In this document: positions 9,239 through 17,759 of the stretch, one piece after another
Numbering within the stretch: position 1 is the first letter of the stretch
Layout of the letters: every line of letters starts with the position of its first letter
Source of the DNA: Hwanghaeella sp965227365
GTDB lineage: Bacteria; Pseudomonadota; Alphaproteobacteria; UBA8366; Aestuariispiraceae
Length of the DNA: 64,000 nt
Direction of reading: 5' to 3'
Assembly (NCBI RefSeq): GCF_965227365.1
Contig: NZ_OZ245754.1
Span: 3,968,001-4,032,000, forward strand
Translations under genes and position numbers: made by a program
Notes under the pieces: model-generated
Told to the model about the DNA's origin: nothing
Databases searched by the model: none
Seen by the model: the letters and a program-made list of their open reading frames with translations, nothing else

Positions 9239-9406
9239 GGGCGTCCTGTAGCGATGCCGTCCGGTTCCTGCAAGCAGCAAGCCGGTATCTGGCGCTTGTT
9301 TCATCGAATTGCAACGGGACGGCGCAGAGCACAGGTTGGCCAACCGGTACATCCTCGGTTATGACCTTAGCCGAACTACAAACACAGCAAAAAGGGAGGA
9401 CCTGTC

Positions 9407-9880
9407 ATGTCCGGCCTGGAATGGACCGTTTACCTATCCGGAGAGATCCACACCGACTGGCGCGAGCAGATCGAGGAAGGCACCAAGGCACTCGGCCTGC
9501 CGATCCACTTCGTCTCCCCCGTCACGATCCACGAAGATAGCGACGATTGCGGCGTGGCCATCATGGGCGAGGCGCCGAACGACTTTTGGAAGGATCAAAT
9601 GGGCAGCCGGATGAACGCGATCCGAACCCGCACCCTGATCGAACAGGCCGACGTCGCCGTCATCCGTTTCGGCGACAAATACAAGCAATGGAACGCGGCT
9701 TTCGACGCCGGGATCTGCTCGGCGCTCGGCACGCCCTACATCACCTTGCATGACGAAGCGATCAACCACGCGCTCAAGGAAGTCGACGGCGGCGCCCAGG
9801 CCGTGGCACGCACGCCCGACCAGGTTGTCCGGACCCTGCAATATGTGACGACCGGCGTCCTGAAACGGGCGGCGGGTTAA
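9407..9880 (+). CDS. ytoQ: YtoQ family protein
   Basis: A 157-residue soluble protein beginning WTVYLSGEIHTDWR, typical of the YtoQ family, which resembles nucleoside 2-deoxyribosyltransferase-like folds. No reaction is established. It has an AGGGAGG-like ribosome site (AAGGGAGGA) about 10 bases before ATG and lies 32 bases upstream of miaA, so the two could be co-transcribed. The function is unknown. Confidence 0.85.
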   Translation: MSGLEWTVYLSGEIHTDWREQIEEGTKALGLPIHFVSPVTIHEDSDDCGVAIMGEAPNDFWKDQMGSRMNAIRTRTLIEQADVAVIRFGDKYKQWNAAFDAGICSALGTPYITLHDEAINHALKEVDGGAQAVARTPDQVVRTLQYVTTGVLKRAAG

Positions 9881-9912
9881 CGCCGCGCGCCCCGGTTTCA
9901 GGAAGCAGCATC

Positions 9913-10863
9913 GTGGCATCGAGCGGGACGCGCCCCGTCCTCGTCATCGCCGGGCCGACTGCCTCGGGCAAGTCGGCTCTGGCGTTGCGGGTCGCCCAGG
10001 AATGCGACGGCACCGTGATCAATGCGGATTCGATGCAGATCTATGCGGATCTTCGCATCATAACCGCACGCCCGATGGAAGCAGACGAACGGGCCGCGCC
10101 CCATCGTCTTTATGGCGTGCTCGACGCGACGGAAGTCTGCTCGGCCGCGCGGTGGCGCGACATGGCGCTGGCGGAGATCGACACGGCGCATGCAGCTGGG
10201 CGTTTGCCAATCCTGTGCGGCGGCACGGGGCTGTACCTGAAAGCCTTGATGCAGGGGCTCGCCCCGATGCCGGACATCCCCGAGAGTGTCCGGTCGGAAA
10301 TCCGGGCCCGCTGCGATCGGGAAGGGCCGGAAGCGATGCATGCACTTCTGGCCGAACGGGACCCGGAAATGGCTGCCCGTTTGAACGCGACCGACAGCCA
10401 GCGCATCTGCCGCGCCCTGGAGGTTGTCGTCGCCACCGGGCGAAGCCTCGCCGACTGGCAAAGAGAAATGCCGGAAGGCCCGCCTGCGCATCTTCGGTTC
10501 CATACCATCGCCCTCCTCCCCCCTCGGGACGAACTCTATGCCGGGATCGACAGACGCTTCGACAAAATGATCGAAATGGGCGCCTTGGATGAGGTGCGTC
10601 GTTTGGACGAGCGACATCTAGACCCGAAATTGCCGGCCATGAAGGCACTAGGCGTGCCCGAGTTGCGGGCCCATCTGCACGGTGATCTGGCTTTGTCCGA
10701 CGCGGTCACCGCGGCTGCGACAAAGAGCCGCCGCTATGCGAAAAGGCAAAATACCTGGCTAAGGGGACAGATTATTATCGATTTTTCCCATCCGGCGAAA
10801 TATTCTGAAAGTTTATGGCCTTCTTTTTTTGCATTTATTCGTGAAAACGGGTTGACCAGCTAA
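9913..10863 (+). CDS. miaA: tRNA dimethylallyltransferase MiaA
   Basis: A 316-residue enzyme that transfers a dimethylallyl group to A37 of tRNAs reading UNN codons. The P-loop GPTASGKS (14-21) and the DSMQIY motif (39-44) are present, and the length is normal. The start is GTG in the cluster 'ATCGTGGCATCG'. The tail (IIIDFSHPAKYSESLWP...) has lower GC than the core, and the gene ends directly before a hairpin-rich leader of ilvB. Confidence 0.95.
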   Translation: MASSGTRPVLVIAGPTASGKSALALRVAQECDGTVINADSMQIYADLRIITARPMEADERAAPHRLYGVLDATEVCSAARWRDMALAEIDTAHAAGRLPILCGGTGLYLKALMQGLAPMPDIPESVRSEIRARCDREGPEAMHALLAERDPEMAARLNATDSQRICRALEVVVATGRSLADWQREMPEGPPAHLRFHTIALLPPRDELYAGIDRRFDKMIEMGALDEVRRLDERHLDPKLPAMKALGVPELRAHLHGDLALSDAVTAAATKSRRYAKRQNTWLRGQIIIDFSHPAKYSESLWPSFFAFIRENGLTS

Positions 10864-10910
10864 AACACGGCCAATATGGTGCGCCCGCGCGGGCCGGGAG
10901 GCCCGTGTTT
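10862..10910 (+). other. Hairpins at the miaA end / ilvB leader
   Basis: CGGGCC-GGGA-GGCCCG (10890-10905) is a 6-bp GC stem followed by TGTTT. The same 3' arm (10900-10910) can instead pair with AAACACGGCC just after the miaA stop (10862-10872) with one bulge. The element may be a weak terminator for miaA or an attenuator for ilvBNC. No Leu/Ile/Val-rich leader peptide was seen. Confidence 0.35.
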
Positions 10911-11009
10911 CATATCTCGGCTGCAATTCACGTCCCGCGGTCGGCGCCCATCCGGCGCCGCGCTTGGCATCGCCGCCGGGGAGACTGAAAAGAAACAAGG
11001 AACGACGTT

Positions 11010-12761
11010 ATGAGTACGATATCGATGAACGGTGCCCAGATCATCATCAAGTCTTTGGTGGATCAGGGTGTAGATGTCGTATTCGGCTATCCTGGCGGCG
11101 CGGTACTCCCGATCTACGACGAGCTTTTCAAGCAGAACAAGATCCGCCACGTCCTGGTGCGCCACGAACAAGGCGCGGTGCACGCCGCCGAAGGCTATGC
11201 CCGGTCCACCGGCAAGGTGGGGGTTGTGCTGGTGACCAGCGGCCCCGGCGCGACCAATGCGGTGACGGGCCTGACAGATGCGCTGATGGATTCCATCCCG
11301 ATCGTCTGCCTGACCGGGCAGGTCCCGACGCATCTGATCGGCAACGACGCCTTCCAGGAATGCGACACGACCGGCATCACGCGCCCCTGCACCAAGCACA
11401 ATTACCTGGTGAAGAGCGTCAACGACCTGTCGAAAACCATGCATGAGGCTTTCTACGTGTCGCGCAGCGGCCGTCCCGGCCCCGTCGTCGTCGACATTCC
11501 GAAGGACGTTCAATTTGCCGCCGGCCCCTATTCAGGCCCGGAAAACGTCCAGCACAAGACCTATCGCCCCAAGGTGAAGGCCGACCGCGACAAGGTGGAG
11601 CGTACGGTGGATCTGCTGTTGTCCGCGAAGCGGCCGGTGATCTATGCGGGCGGCGGTATCATCAATGCCGGCCCGGCGGCCAGTACGCTGTTGCAGGAAT
11701 TCGTCCGGATGACGAACTTCCCGACCACCCTCACCCTGATGGGGTTGGGCGCGTTGCCGGCCAATTCGCCGCAATTCCTGGGCATGCTCGGCATGCACGG
11801 CACGTATGAGGCCAACTGGACCATGCATGATTGCGACGTCATGCTATGCCTCGGCGCGCGGTTCGACGACCGCATCACCGGCCGGTTGGATGCCTTTTCG
11901 CCGAACTCGAAGAAGATCCATGTCGATATCGACCCCTCGTCGATCAACAAGAACGTCCAGGTGGATCTCGGCATCGTCTGCGATGTCGCCCATTTCCTGG
12001 AAGACATGATCAAGGTTTACAAGAGCCGTCAGCGCCAACCGGATCAGGATGCCCTGGCCGCCTGGTGGCGGAAGATCGACGAATGGCGCGACATCAACTG
12101 CCTGAGCTTCTCGACCAATGACGAGCAGATCAAGCCGCAGCAGGCGATCCGCCGTTTGTTCGAAATGACCAGGGATCGCGATCCCTACATCACGACCGAG
12201 GTCGGGCAGCATCAGATGTGGGCCGCCCAGCATTTCGACTTCTTCGGACCGAACAAGTGGATGACCTCCGGCGGCCTCGGCACCATGGGCTACGGCCTGC
12301 CGGCGGCGATCGGCGCCCAGATCGCCCATCCGGACGATCTGGTTATCGATATCGCCGGCGAGGCGTCGATACTGATGAACATCCAGGAAATGTCGACGGC
12401 GATCCAGTACCGCCTGCCGGTCAAGGTCTTCATTCTGAACAACAAATACATGGGCATGGTCCGCCAATGGCAGGAACTGCTGCATGGCGGCCGGTATTCG
12501 GAAAGCTATTCGGAAGCCCTTCCCGATTTCGTCAAACTGGCGGAAGCCTATGGCGGCAAGGGCCTGCGGGCGACCAAACCGTCGGAGCTGGACGCCACGA
12601 TTCAGGAAATGCTGGACTATCCCGGTCCGGTCATCGCCGACATCGCGGTCGACGCCAAGGAAAACTGCTTCCCGATGATTCCGTCGGGCGCGGCCCATAA
12701 CGACATGCTTTTGGCAACCGATGCGAATGCCATCGACGACAAAGGTAAAGTTCTGGTTTGA
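11010..12761 (+). CDS. ilvB: Acetolactate synthase large (catalytic) subunit
   Basis: A 583-residue ThDP enzyme that condenses pyruvate with pyruvate or 2-oxobutyrate, the first step of valine, leucine and isoleucine synthesis. The catalytic Glu53 (RHEQGAVHAAEG) is present. The ThDP/Mg motif reads GEASILMNIQEMST, with GEA where many family members have GDG. The N-terminal pyrimidine-binding, central and C-terminal diphosphate-binding domains are complete. It is the first gene of an ilvB-ilvN-ilvC run; 87 bases, including a GC hairpin at 12798-12822, separate it from ilvN. Confidence 0.97.
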   Translation: MSTISMNGAQIIIKSLVDQGVDVVFGYPGGAVLPIYDELFKQNKIRHVLVRHEQGAVHAAEGYARSTGKVGVVLVTSGPGATNAVTGLTDALMDSIPIVCLTGQVPTHLIGNDAFQECDTTGITRPCTKHNYLVKSVNDLSKTMHEAFYVSRSGRPGPVVVDIPKDVQFAAGPYSGPENVQHKTYRPKVKADRDKVERTVDLLLSAKRPVIYAGGGIINAGPAASTLLQEFVRMTNFPTTLTLMGLGALPANSPQFLGMLGMHGTYEANWTMHDCDVMLCLGARFDDRITGRLDAFSPNSKKIHVDIDPSSINKNVQVDLGIVCDVAHFLEDMIKVYKSRQRQPDQDALAAWWRKIDEWRDINCLSFSTNDEQIKPQQAIRRLFEMTRDRDPYITTEVGQHQMWAAQHFDFFGPNKWMTSGGLGTMGYGLPAAIGAQIAHPDDLVIDIAGEASILMNIQEMSTAIQYRLPVKVFILNNKYMGMVRQWQELLHGGRYSESYSEALPDFVKLAEAYGGKGLRATKPSELDATIQEMLDYPGPVIADIAVDAKENCFPMIPSGAAHNDMLLATDANAIDDKGKVLV

Positions 12762-12848
12762 CGGCTTGTAGCATTCGCTTCCGTCAACAATGATGGCGCC
12801 GCCGCGGATCCACTGCGGCGGCTGCCTGAAAACTCCGAGGAAAATCTC

Positions 12849-13421
12849 ATGGCATCCAATGCGACAGCCGGCCCGCAGCAACCGGGGGCCGCGTACACAT
12901 TCCAGGATCAGGACAAGGACCTGCGCCGCCACACCTTCGCGGTGATCGTGGATAACGAACCCGGCGTCCTAGCCCGGGTCATCGGCCTGTTCTCGGGCCG
13001 CGGTTACAACATCGAAAGCCTGACCGTCTCCACCGTCACCGAAGACGAGTCCGTCAGCCGGATCAACATCGTCACGACCGGGACGGCGATGATCATCGAG
13101 CAGATCAAGGCCCAGTTGAACCGGCTTGTTCCCGTTCATAACGTCCATGACCTGACGATCGAGGGACCTTCCGTCGAGAAGGAGTTGGCCCTGGTCAAAG
13201 TCCGCGCGACCGAGCATCAGCGCCGCGAAAGTCTGCGGATCGCCGATATTTTCGGCGCGACGGTTGCGGACACAACCCTTGAATCCTTCGTGTTCCAGAT
13301 CAGCGGATCGCAGGACAAGGTCAACAGTTTCATCGAGCTTATGCGCGCCCTGGGGGAGACCGAGGTGGCGCGTTCGGGCATCGTCGCGGTTTCGCGCGGC
13401 GCCCAAATCACAACGGTCTAA
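12849..13421 (+). CDS. ilvN: Acetolactate synthase small (regulatory) subunit
   Basis: A 190-residue regulatory subunit with an N-terminal ACT domain (HTFAVIVDNEPGVLARVIGLF, about 30-50 onward) that binds valine for feedback inhibition, and a C-terminal ALS_ss_C domain. A 25-30 residue N-terminal extension precedes the ACT domain. GAGGAAAA lies before the ATG. It lies 52 bases upstream of ilvC. Confidence 0.97.
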   Translation: MASNATAGPQQPGAAYTFQDQDKDLRRHTFAVIVDNEPGVLARVIGLFSGRGYNIESLTVSTVTEDESVSRINIVTTGTAMIIEQIKAQLNRLVPVHNVHDLTIEGPSVEKELALVKVRATEHQRRESLRIADIFGATVADTTLESFVFQISGSQDKVNSFIELMRALGETEVARSGIVAVSRGAQITTV

Positions 13422-13473
13422 CTTCCGGACCACACACCAAACGAACCGAACCACAGCAAAGAGAGGGTAGGAT

Positions 13474-14493
13474 ATGCGCGTCTATTACGATCGCGATGCG
13501 GATGTGAACTTGATCAAGACCAAGAAGGTCGTGATCGTCGGATACGGCAGCCAGGGCCACGCCCATGCCATGAACCTGCGTGACAGCGGCGTTGCCGATG
13601 TTCGTGTCGCTCTTCGGGAAGGCTCCGCCACCCGCGCCAAGGCCGAAGCCGCGGGCTTCACCTGCATGACGCCGACGGAAGCGGCCGGTTGGGCCGATGT
13701 CGTGATGATGCTGACGCCGGACGAATTGCAGGCCGACATCTATCGTGACGAGTTGCACGGCAACATGAAGGAAGGCGCGGCGCTTTGCTTCGCGCACGGC
13801 CTGAATGTCCACTTCAACCTGATCGAGGCCCGCAAGGACCTGGACGTCTTCATGATCGCGCCGAAGGGCCCGGGCCACACGGTCCGTTCCGAATATCTTC
13901 GTGGCGGCGGCGTGCCGACCCTGGTCGCGGTGGATCAGGACGCGTCCGGCAATGCGCTGGAAATCGCGCTCTCTTACGCCTGCGCCAATGGCGGCGGTCG
14001 CGCCGGGATCATCGAAACCACCTTCAAGGAAGAGTGCGAAACCGACCTGTTCGGTGAGCAGGTCGTCCTGTGCGGCGGCTTGGTCGAGTTGATCCGCGCT
14101 GGTTTCGAAACCCTGGTCGAGGCCGGATACGCGCCGGAAATGGCCTATTTCGAGTGCCTGCACGAAGTGAAGCTGATCGTCGACCTGATCTATGAAGGCG
14201 GCATCGCCAACATGAACTACTCCATCTCCAACACGGCGGAGTATGGCGAGTATGTCACCGGCCCGCGGATCATCACGCCCGAAACCAAGGCGGAAATGAA
14301 ACGCGTCCTCAGCGACATTCAGACCGGCAAGTTCACCCGCGACTGGATGCTGGAGAACAAGGTCAACCAGACCAGCTTCAAGGCCACGCGCCGCCTGAAC
14401 GACGCGCATCCGATCGAGGAAGTTGGCGAAAAATTGCGCGGCATGATGCCGTGGATCTCGGAAAAGGCTCTGGTCGACAAGACCAAGAACTAA
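13474..14493 (+). CDS. ilvC: Ketol-acid reductoisomerase (class I)
   Basis: A 339-residue class I enzyme that isomerises and reduces acetolactate or acetohydroxybutyrate. The Rossmann motif is GYGSQGHAHAMN near residue 24, followed by the knotted helical C-terminal domain with the conserved ECLHEVKLIVDLIYEGG. The short-form length is as expected. It is the last gene of the ilv operon and ends before a strong terminator. Confidence 0.97.
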   Translation: MRVYYDRDADVNLIKTKKVVIVGYGSQGHAHAMNLRDSGVADVRVALREGSATRAKAEAAGFTCMTPTEAAGWADVVMMLTPDELQADIYRDELHGNMKEGAALCFAHGLNVHFNLIEARKDLDVFMIAPKGPGHTVRSEYLRGGGVPTLVAVDQDASGNALEIALSYACANGGGRAGIIETTFKEECETDLFGEQVVLCGGLVELIRAGFETLVEAGYAPEMAYFECLHEVKLIVDLIYEGGIANMNYSISNTAEYGEYVTGPRIITPETKAEMKRVLSDIQTGKFTRDWMLENKVNQTSFKATRRLNDAHPIEEVGEKLRGMMPWISEKALVDKTKN

Positions 14494-14533
14494 GCCTTCC
14501 CGCCCGCCTGTATCGCGGGCCACTGGTTTTTGC

Positions 14534-14565
14534 CGGGCGTCATCTTCGGATGGCGCCCGTTTTCT
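14534..14565 (+). terminator. Rho-independent terminator of the ilvBNC operon
   Basis: CGGGCGTCATC (14534-14544) pairs with GATGGCGCCCG (14549-14559) around a TTCG tetraloop closed by C-G, followed by TTTTC. Confidence 0.92.
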
Positions 14566-15179
14566 TTGTCGCGCGCAGCCGTACCGCACAAGAGTCTATC
14601 TTTCTGGTTTAATTGAATATTCCTATGTTCGTTGCTAAAACAACGTTTTGATTTTGAAAGTTTCTTGCTTTTCCGGCCGAATAATTACTTGGATATTACA
14701 TATCCCTTATCAAAACACCGCAGCCGTACCGACCCGGCGGCCTGGAAATCCGCAGACTTCCGGGATAATTTGAATATAGTTGCCTACACAACAAAATAAG
14801 TTGGCCTTTTACCGAATTTTAAGAGTTCTGGGACAAACATCATTGCCTACGGCACTGAATGCCAGTAAATTCCGTCGAAGTTCGATGGGACTATTGGTTT
14901 ACTACTTTAATTATTGTCGATTTGCCGTCTTTTCACCGGCGGATGCTCTTCGATCACTTCAAATGGGTCGAAATGCAGGGCCTGAATGAAATAGGGCGGG
15001 TCGACAAGCGGGGGATGGCCCGCGATGGGGCGGAAAGTAGAAATCTACCGGCAGATCGCAGTGGCCGCGCCGCGGCCCGGAGGGACAGGAGTCCCAAGAG
15101 CATGCTTTGCCCCTTTCTGCATTTCCGCAGCCGATACCCACGAAACGGCCCCCACTAAAAAAGAAGGTTATTGACGACG
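14566..15179. other. AT-rich intergenic region before mreB
   Basis: More than 600 bases carry no convincing gene. The first half (about 14585-14940) is much richer in A and T than the surroundings. The 13-mer CGCAGCCGTACCG occurs at 14574-14586 and again at 14719-14731. Close to mreB, GC hairpins occur at 15063-15077 and 15082-15095 (GGGAC-AGGA-GTCCC), likely in the mreB 5' untranslated region. Short frames here look like chance reading. Confidence 0.5.
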
Positions 15180-16220
15180 ATGTTCTCCCGACTCCTCGGC
15201 TTTCTGTCCGCCGACATGGCGATCGATCTTGGGACCGCGAATACCCTGGTTTATGTGAAAGGCCGGGGGATCGTGTTGAACGAACCGTCGGTCGTCGCGA
15301 TCGCGGAAGTCAAAGGCAAGAAACAGGTCCTTGCCGTCGGCGATGAAGCGAAGATGATGCTTGGCCGTACGCCGGGCAACATCCAGGCCATCCGCCCGTT
15401 GCGCGACGGTGTCATCGCCGACTTCGAAGTCGCCGAGGAAATGATCAAGCACTTCATCCGCAAAGTGCATAACCGCCGCAGTTTCGCCAGCCCGCAGGTC
15501 ATCGTCTGCGTACCGTCCGGATCGACGGCGGTGGAACGGCGTGCCATTCAGGAATCTGCGGAAAGCGCCGGTGCCCGCCGTGTTTTCCTTATCGAGGAAC
15601 CGATGGCGGCCGCGATCGGCGCCAATCTACCGGTCACCGAACCGACGGGCTCGATGGTCGTCGATATCGGCGGCGGCACGACCGAGGTGGCCGTCTTGTC
15701 GCTTGGCGGGATCGTCTATTCCCGGTCCGTCCGCGTGGGCGGCGATAAAATGGATGAGGCCATCATCGCCTATATCCGCCGGAACCATAACCTGCTGGTC
15801 GGGGAAGGGTCCGCCGAACGGATCAAGAAGGAAATCGGCTCCGCCTGCCAGCCCACGGATGGCGACGGCAAACTGATGGAAATAAAGGGTCGCGACCTGA
15901 TGAACGGTGTTCCGAAGGAACTCGTCATCTCGGAACGCCAGATTGCGGAAAGTCTGGCCGAACCGGTCGGCGCGATTGTAGAAGCGGTGAAGGTCGCCCT
16001 GGAACAGACCCCGCCGGAACTGGCGGCGGATATCGTCGACAAGGGCATCGTCCTTACCGGCGGCGGCGGCATGCTGTCGAACCTCGATTTCGTCCTGCGG
16101 CACGCGACCGGCCTGCCGGTCTCCATCGCCGACGACGCGCTTTCCTGTGTCGCCCTGGGTACCGGGCGCTGCCTGGAGGAAATGCGGACTCTGCGTAACG
16201 TTTTGATAAGTATGTATTAA
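15180..16220 (+). CDS. mreB: Rod-shape protein MreB (bacterial actin)
   Basis: A 346-residue actin-like ATPase that forms membrane-associated filaments and directs the elongasome. It starts MFSRLLGFLSADMAIDLGTANT, with an amphipathic N-terminal helix and the phosphate-1 motif DLGTANT; DIGGGTTEVAVLS is phosphate 2. The ATG at 15180 is chosen over the TTG three codons upstream because GAAGG then has normal spacing and the family start fits. It is first of the mreBCD-mrdA-rodA cluster. Confidence 0.97.
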   Translation: MFSRLLGFLSADMAIDLGTANTLVYVKGRGIVLNEPSVVAIAEVKGKKQVLAVGDEAKMMLGRTPGNIQAIRPLRDGVIADFEVAEEMIKHFIRKVHNRRSFASPQVIVCVPSGSTAVERRAIQESAESAGARRVFLIEEPMAAAIGANLPVTEPTGSMVVDIGGGTTEVAVLSLGGIVYSRSVRVGGDKMDEAIIAYIRRNHNLLVGEGSAERIKKEIGSACQPTDGDGKLMEIKGRDLMNGVPKELVISERQIAESLAEPVGAIVEAVKVALEQTPPELAADIVDKGIVLTGGGGMLSNLDFVLRHATGLPVSIADDALSCVALGTGRCLEEMRTLRNVLISMY

Positions 16221-16301
16221 CCTTTTGAGTGGTAGAAGTGCCGGAATGGGTCTTGCGGTACCCGCATAGCCCCAAACGGCAAAAGGTCAACGGTAGAAGT
16301 T

Positions 16302-17174
16302 ATGGCGCCACGGTCAGGCACGACGATGATGAGAATTGCGGTTCCCCTGCGCTCCTTTGCGCAGCGGTTCGCGTTTGTCCTGCTTCTGACCAGCGCCGTG
16401 GCCATCATGCTCGTCGGCAAGGCCGACCCGCTCGCTTTCGAGCGTGCCCGGACGGAAGTGACGGATTTCGTCACCCCCTTGCTGGACGCGATCGCGCAGC
16501 CGGTCGCTACCGGCGCCCGTGTGATTGAAGAGGCCGAGCAGCTTATCGCGCTTCGCGACGAAAACGCCCGCCTGCGGGAAGAGAACGCACGCCTGAAGCA
16601 ATGGCAGGCTGCCGCCCTGAACCTTCAAAGCGAGAACGAACAGCTGCGGGATTTGCTGTCCTATGAACCAAAGGACTCGGTGCGCTATGTCACCGCCCGC
16701 GTCGTCGGTGACCGGGGCGGCGCTTTTGTCCGCAGCATCCTGATCAACGAAGGATCGGAAGCCGGCGTCAAGAAGGGGCAGGCCGCCGTCGTCGGCGACG
16801 GGTTGTTGGGCCGTGTTGCCTCCGTTGGCGAAAACTCGGCCCGTGTACTGCTGATCACCGATTTGAACAGCCGCATACCAGTCATGGTGCAGGAAACGCG
16901 TATTCGCGCGGTACTTGCCGGGGACAACTCACAGAATCCCCGTCTGGTCTTCCTGTCCGCCAATGCCACCTTGAAAAAGGGACAACGTATCGTGACATCC
17001 GGTCACGGGGACGTTTTCCCGCCGGGCCTGCCGGTCGGCGAGATCACCGAAGTCGGCGAAAGCGGTGTACGCGTACGTCCCTTTGCCAGCGAAGATCGCC
17101 TGCGTTTCATCCGCTTGGTCGATTTCGGACGGGACGGTATTCTGACCCATACCACAGCCGGTGCGACCGAATAA
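16302..17174 (+). CDS. mreC: Rod-shape protein MreC
   Basis: A 290-residue bitopic protein. A membrane segment (about 24-42) is followed by a coiled coil (about 70-112, with LIALRDENARLREENARL) and the beta-barrel periplasmic domain. MreC links MreB to PBP2 and RodA. It starts 81 bases after mreB. The C-terminus is short, without the long Pro-rich tail seen in some alphaproteobacteria. Confidence 0.95.
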   Translation: MAPRSGTTMMRIAVPLRSFAQRFAFVLLLTSAVAIMLVGKADPLAFERARTEVTDFVTPLLDAIAQPVATGARVIEEAEQLIALRDENARLREENARLKQWQAAALNLQSENEQLRDLLSYEPKDSVRYVTARVVGDRGGAFVRSILINEGSEAGVKKGQAAVVGDGLLGRVASVGENSARVLLITDLNSRIPVMVQETRIRAVLAGDNSQNPRLVFLSANATLKKGQRIVTSGHGDVFPPGLPVGEITEVGESGVRVRPFASEDRLRFIRLVDFGRDGILTHTTAGATE

Positions 17175-17219
17175 CTCCGGCACAGGCGATTTACGGCTTC
17201 GGCGGCGCGAGGTCATGAT

Positions 17220-17756
17220 TTGACCCAAGGTTTTGCAATGCAGATGACGCTCCTGCAACGGCTGGATCACTATCTCCGGTTCTCGCTGCCGGTCGTTCTG
17301 ACGATTCTGCTCGCCATTCTGGGCGTCGTTCCCCTGCATGCGCCCGGATTCGCGCCGGTCTCCCCCATGCTCGTTCTGGCTTCGCTGTATTATTGGGCCA
17401 TCTATCGCCCGCAAATGATGCCGCTGATCCTGGTTTTCCTGGTCGGCCTGTTCCATGACATCCTGACCGGGGCGCCGCTTGGCGTGAACACATTGGCCTA
17501 TCTGGTGGCCTATGGGCTCGTAGCCGGTCAGCGCAGGGTTTTTCTGGGCAAGTCCTTCGGGGTCGTCTGGTGGGGGTTCATGTTGGTTGCCGGCGCCGTG
17601 GAAGGCCTGCGTTGGATCCTGATTTCCGCATTGGGCGGCACCGTCCTAGACCCGCTTCCCGGTTTCTTCGCCTATGTCTCGTCCGTCGCGGTCTATCCGC
17701 TGCTGTCCCTGCTGTTCTCGCAGGTTCACAAGCTGATCCCGGTCCCGGAGCACTGA
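17220..17756 (+). CDS. mreD: Rod-shape protein MreD
   Basis: A 178-residue integral membrane protein with five to six hydrophobic segments; PLILVFLVGLFHDILTGAPL is the typical MreD signature. It belongs to the elongasome. Two starts are possible: TTG at 17220 after GAGG, or ATG at 17238 after AAGG. The stop lies four bases before the mrdA GTG. Confidence 0.92.
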   Translation: MTQGFAMQMTLLQRLDHYLRFSLPVVLTILLAILGVVPLHAPGFAPVSPMLVLASLYYWAIYRPQMMPLILVFLVGLFHDILTGAPLGVNTLAYLVAYGLVAGQRRVFLGKSFGVVWWGFMLVAGAVEGLRWILISALGGTVLDPLPGFFAYVSSVAVYPLLSLLFSQVHKLIPVPEH

Positions 17757-17759
17757 GCC

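Noticed and set aside
10905..10990. GTG-started short frame in the ilvB leader as an attenuator peptide
   Set aside because: It has no cluster of Leu, Ile or Val codons and no ribosome site.
14780..14989. 69-codon frame in the AT-rich gap before mreB
   Set aside because: No ribosome site, no family features, and AT-driven composition; probably chance.
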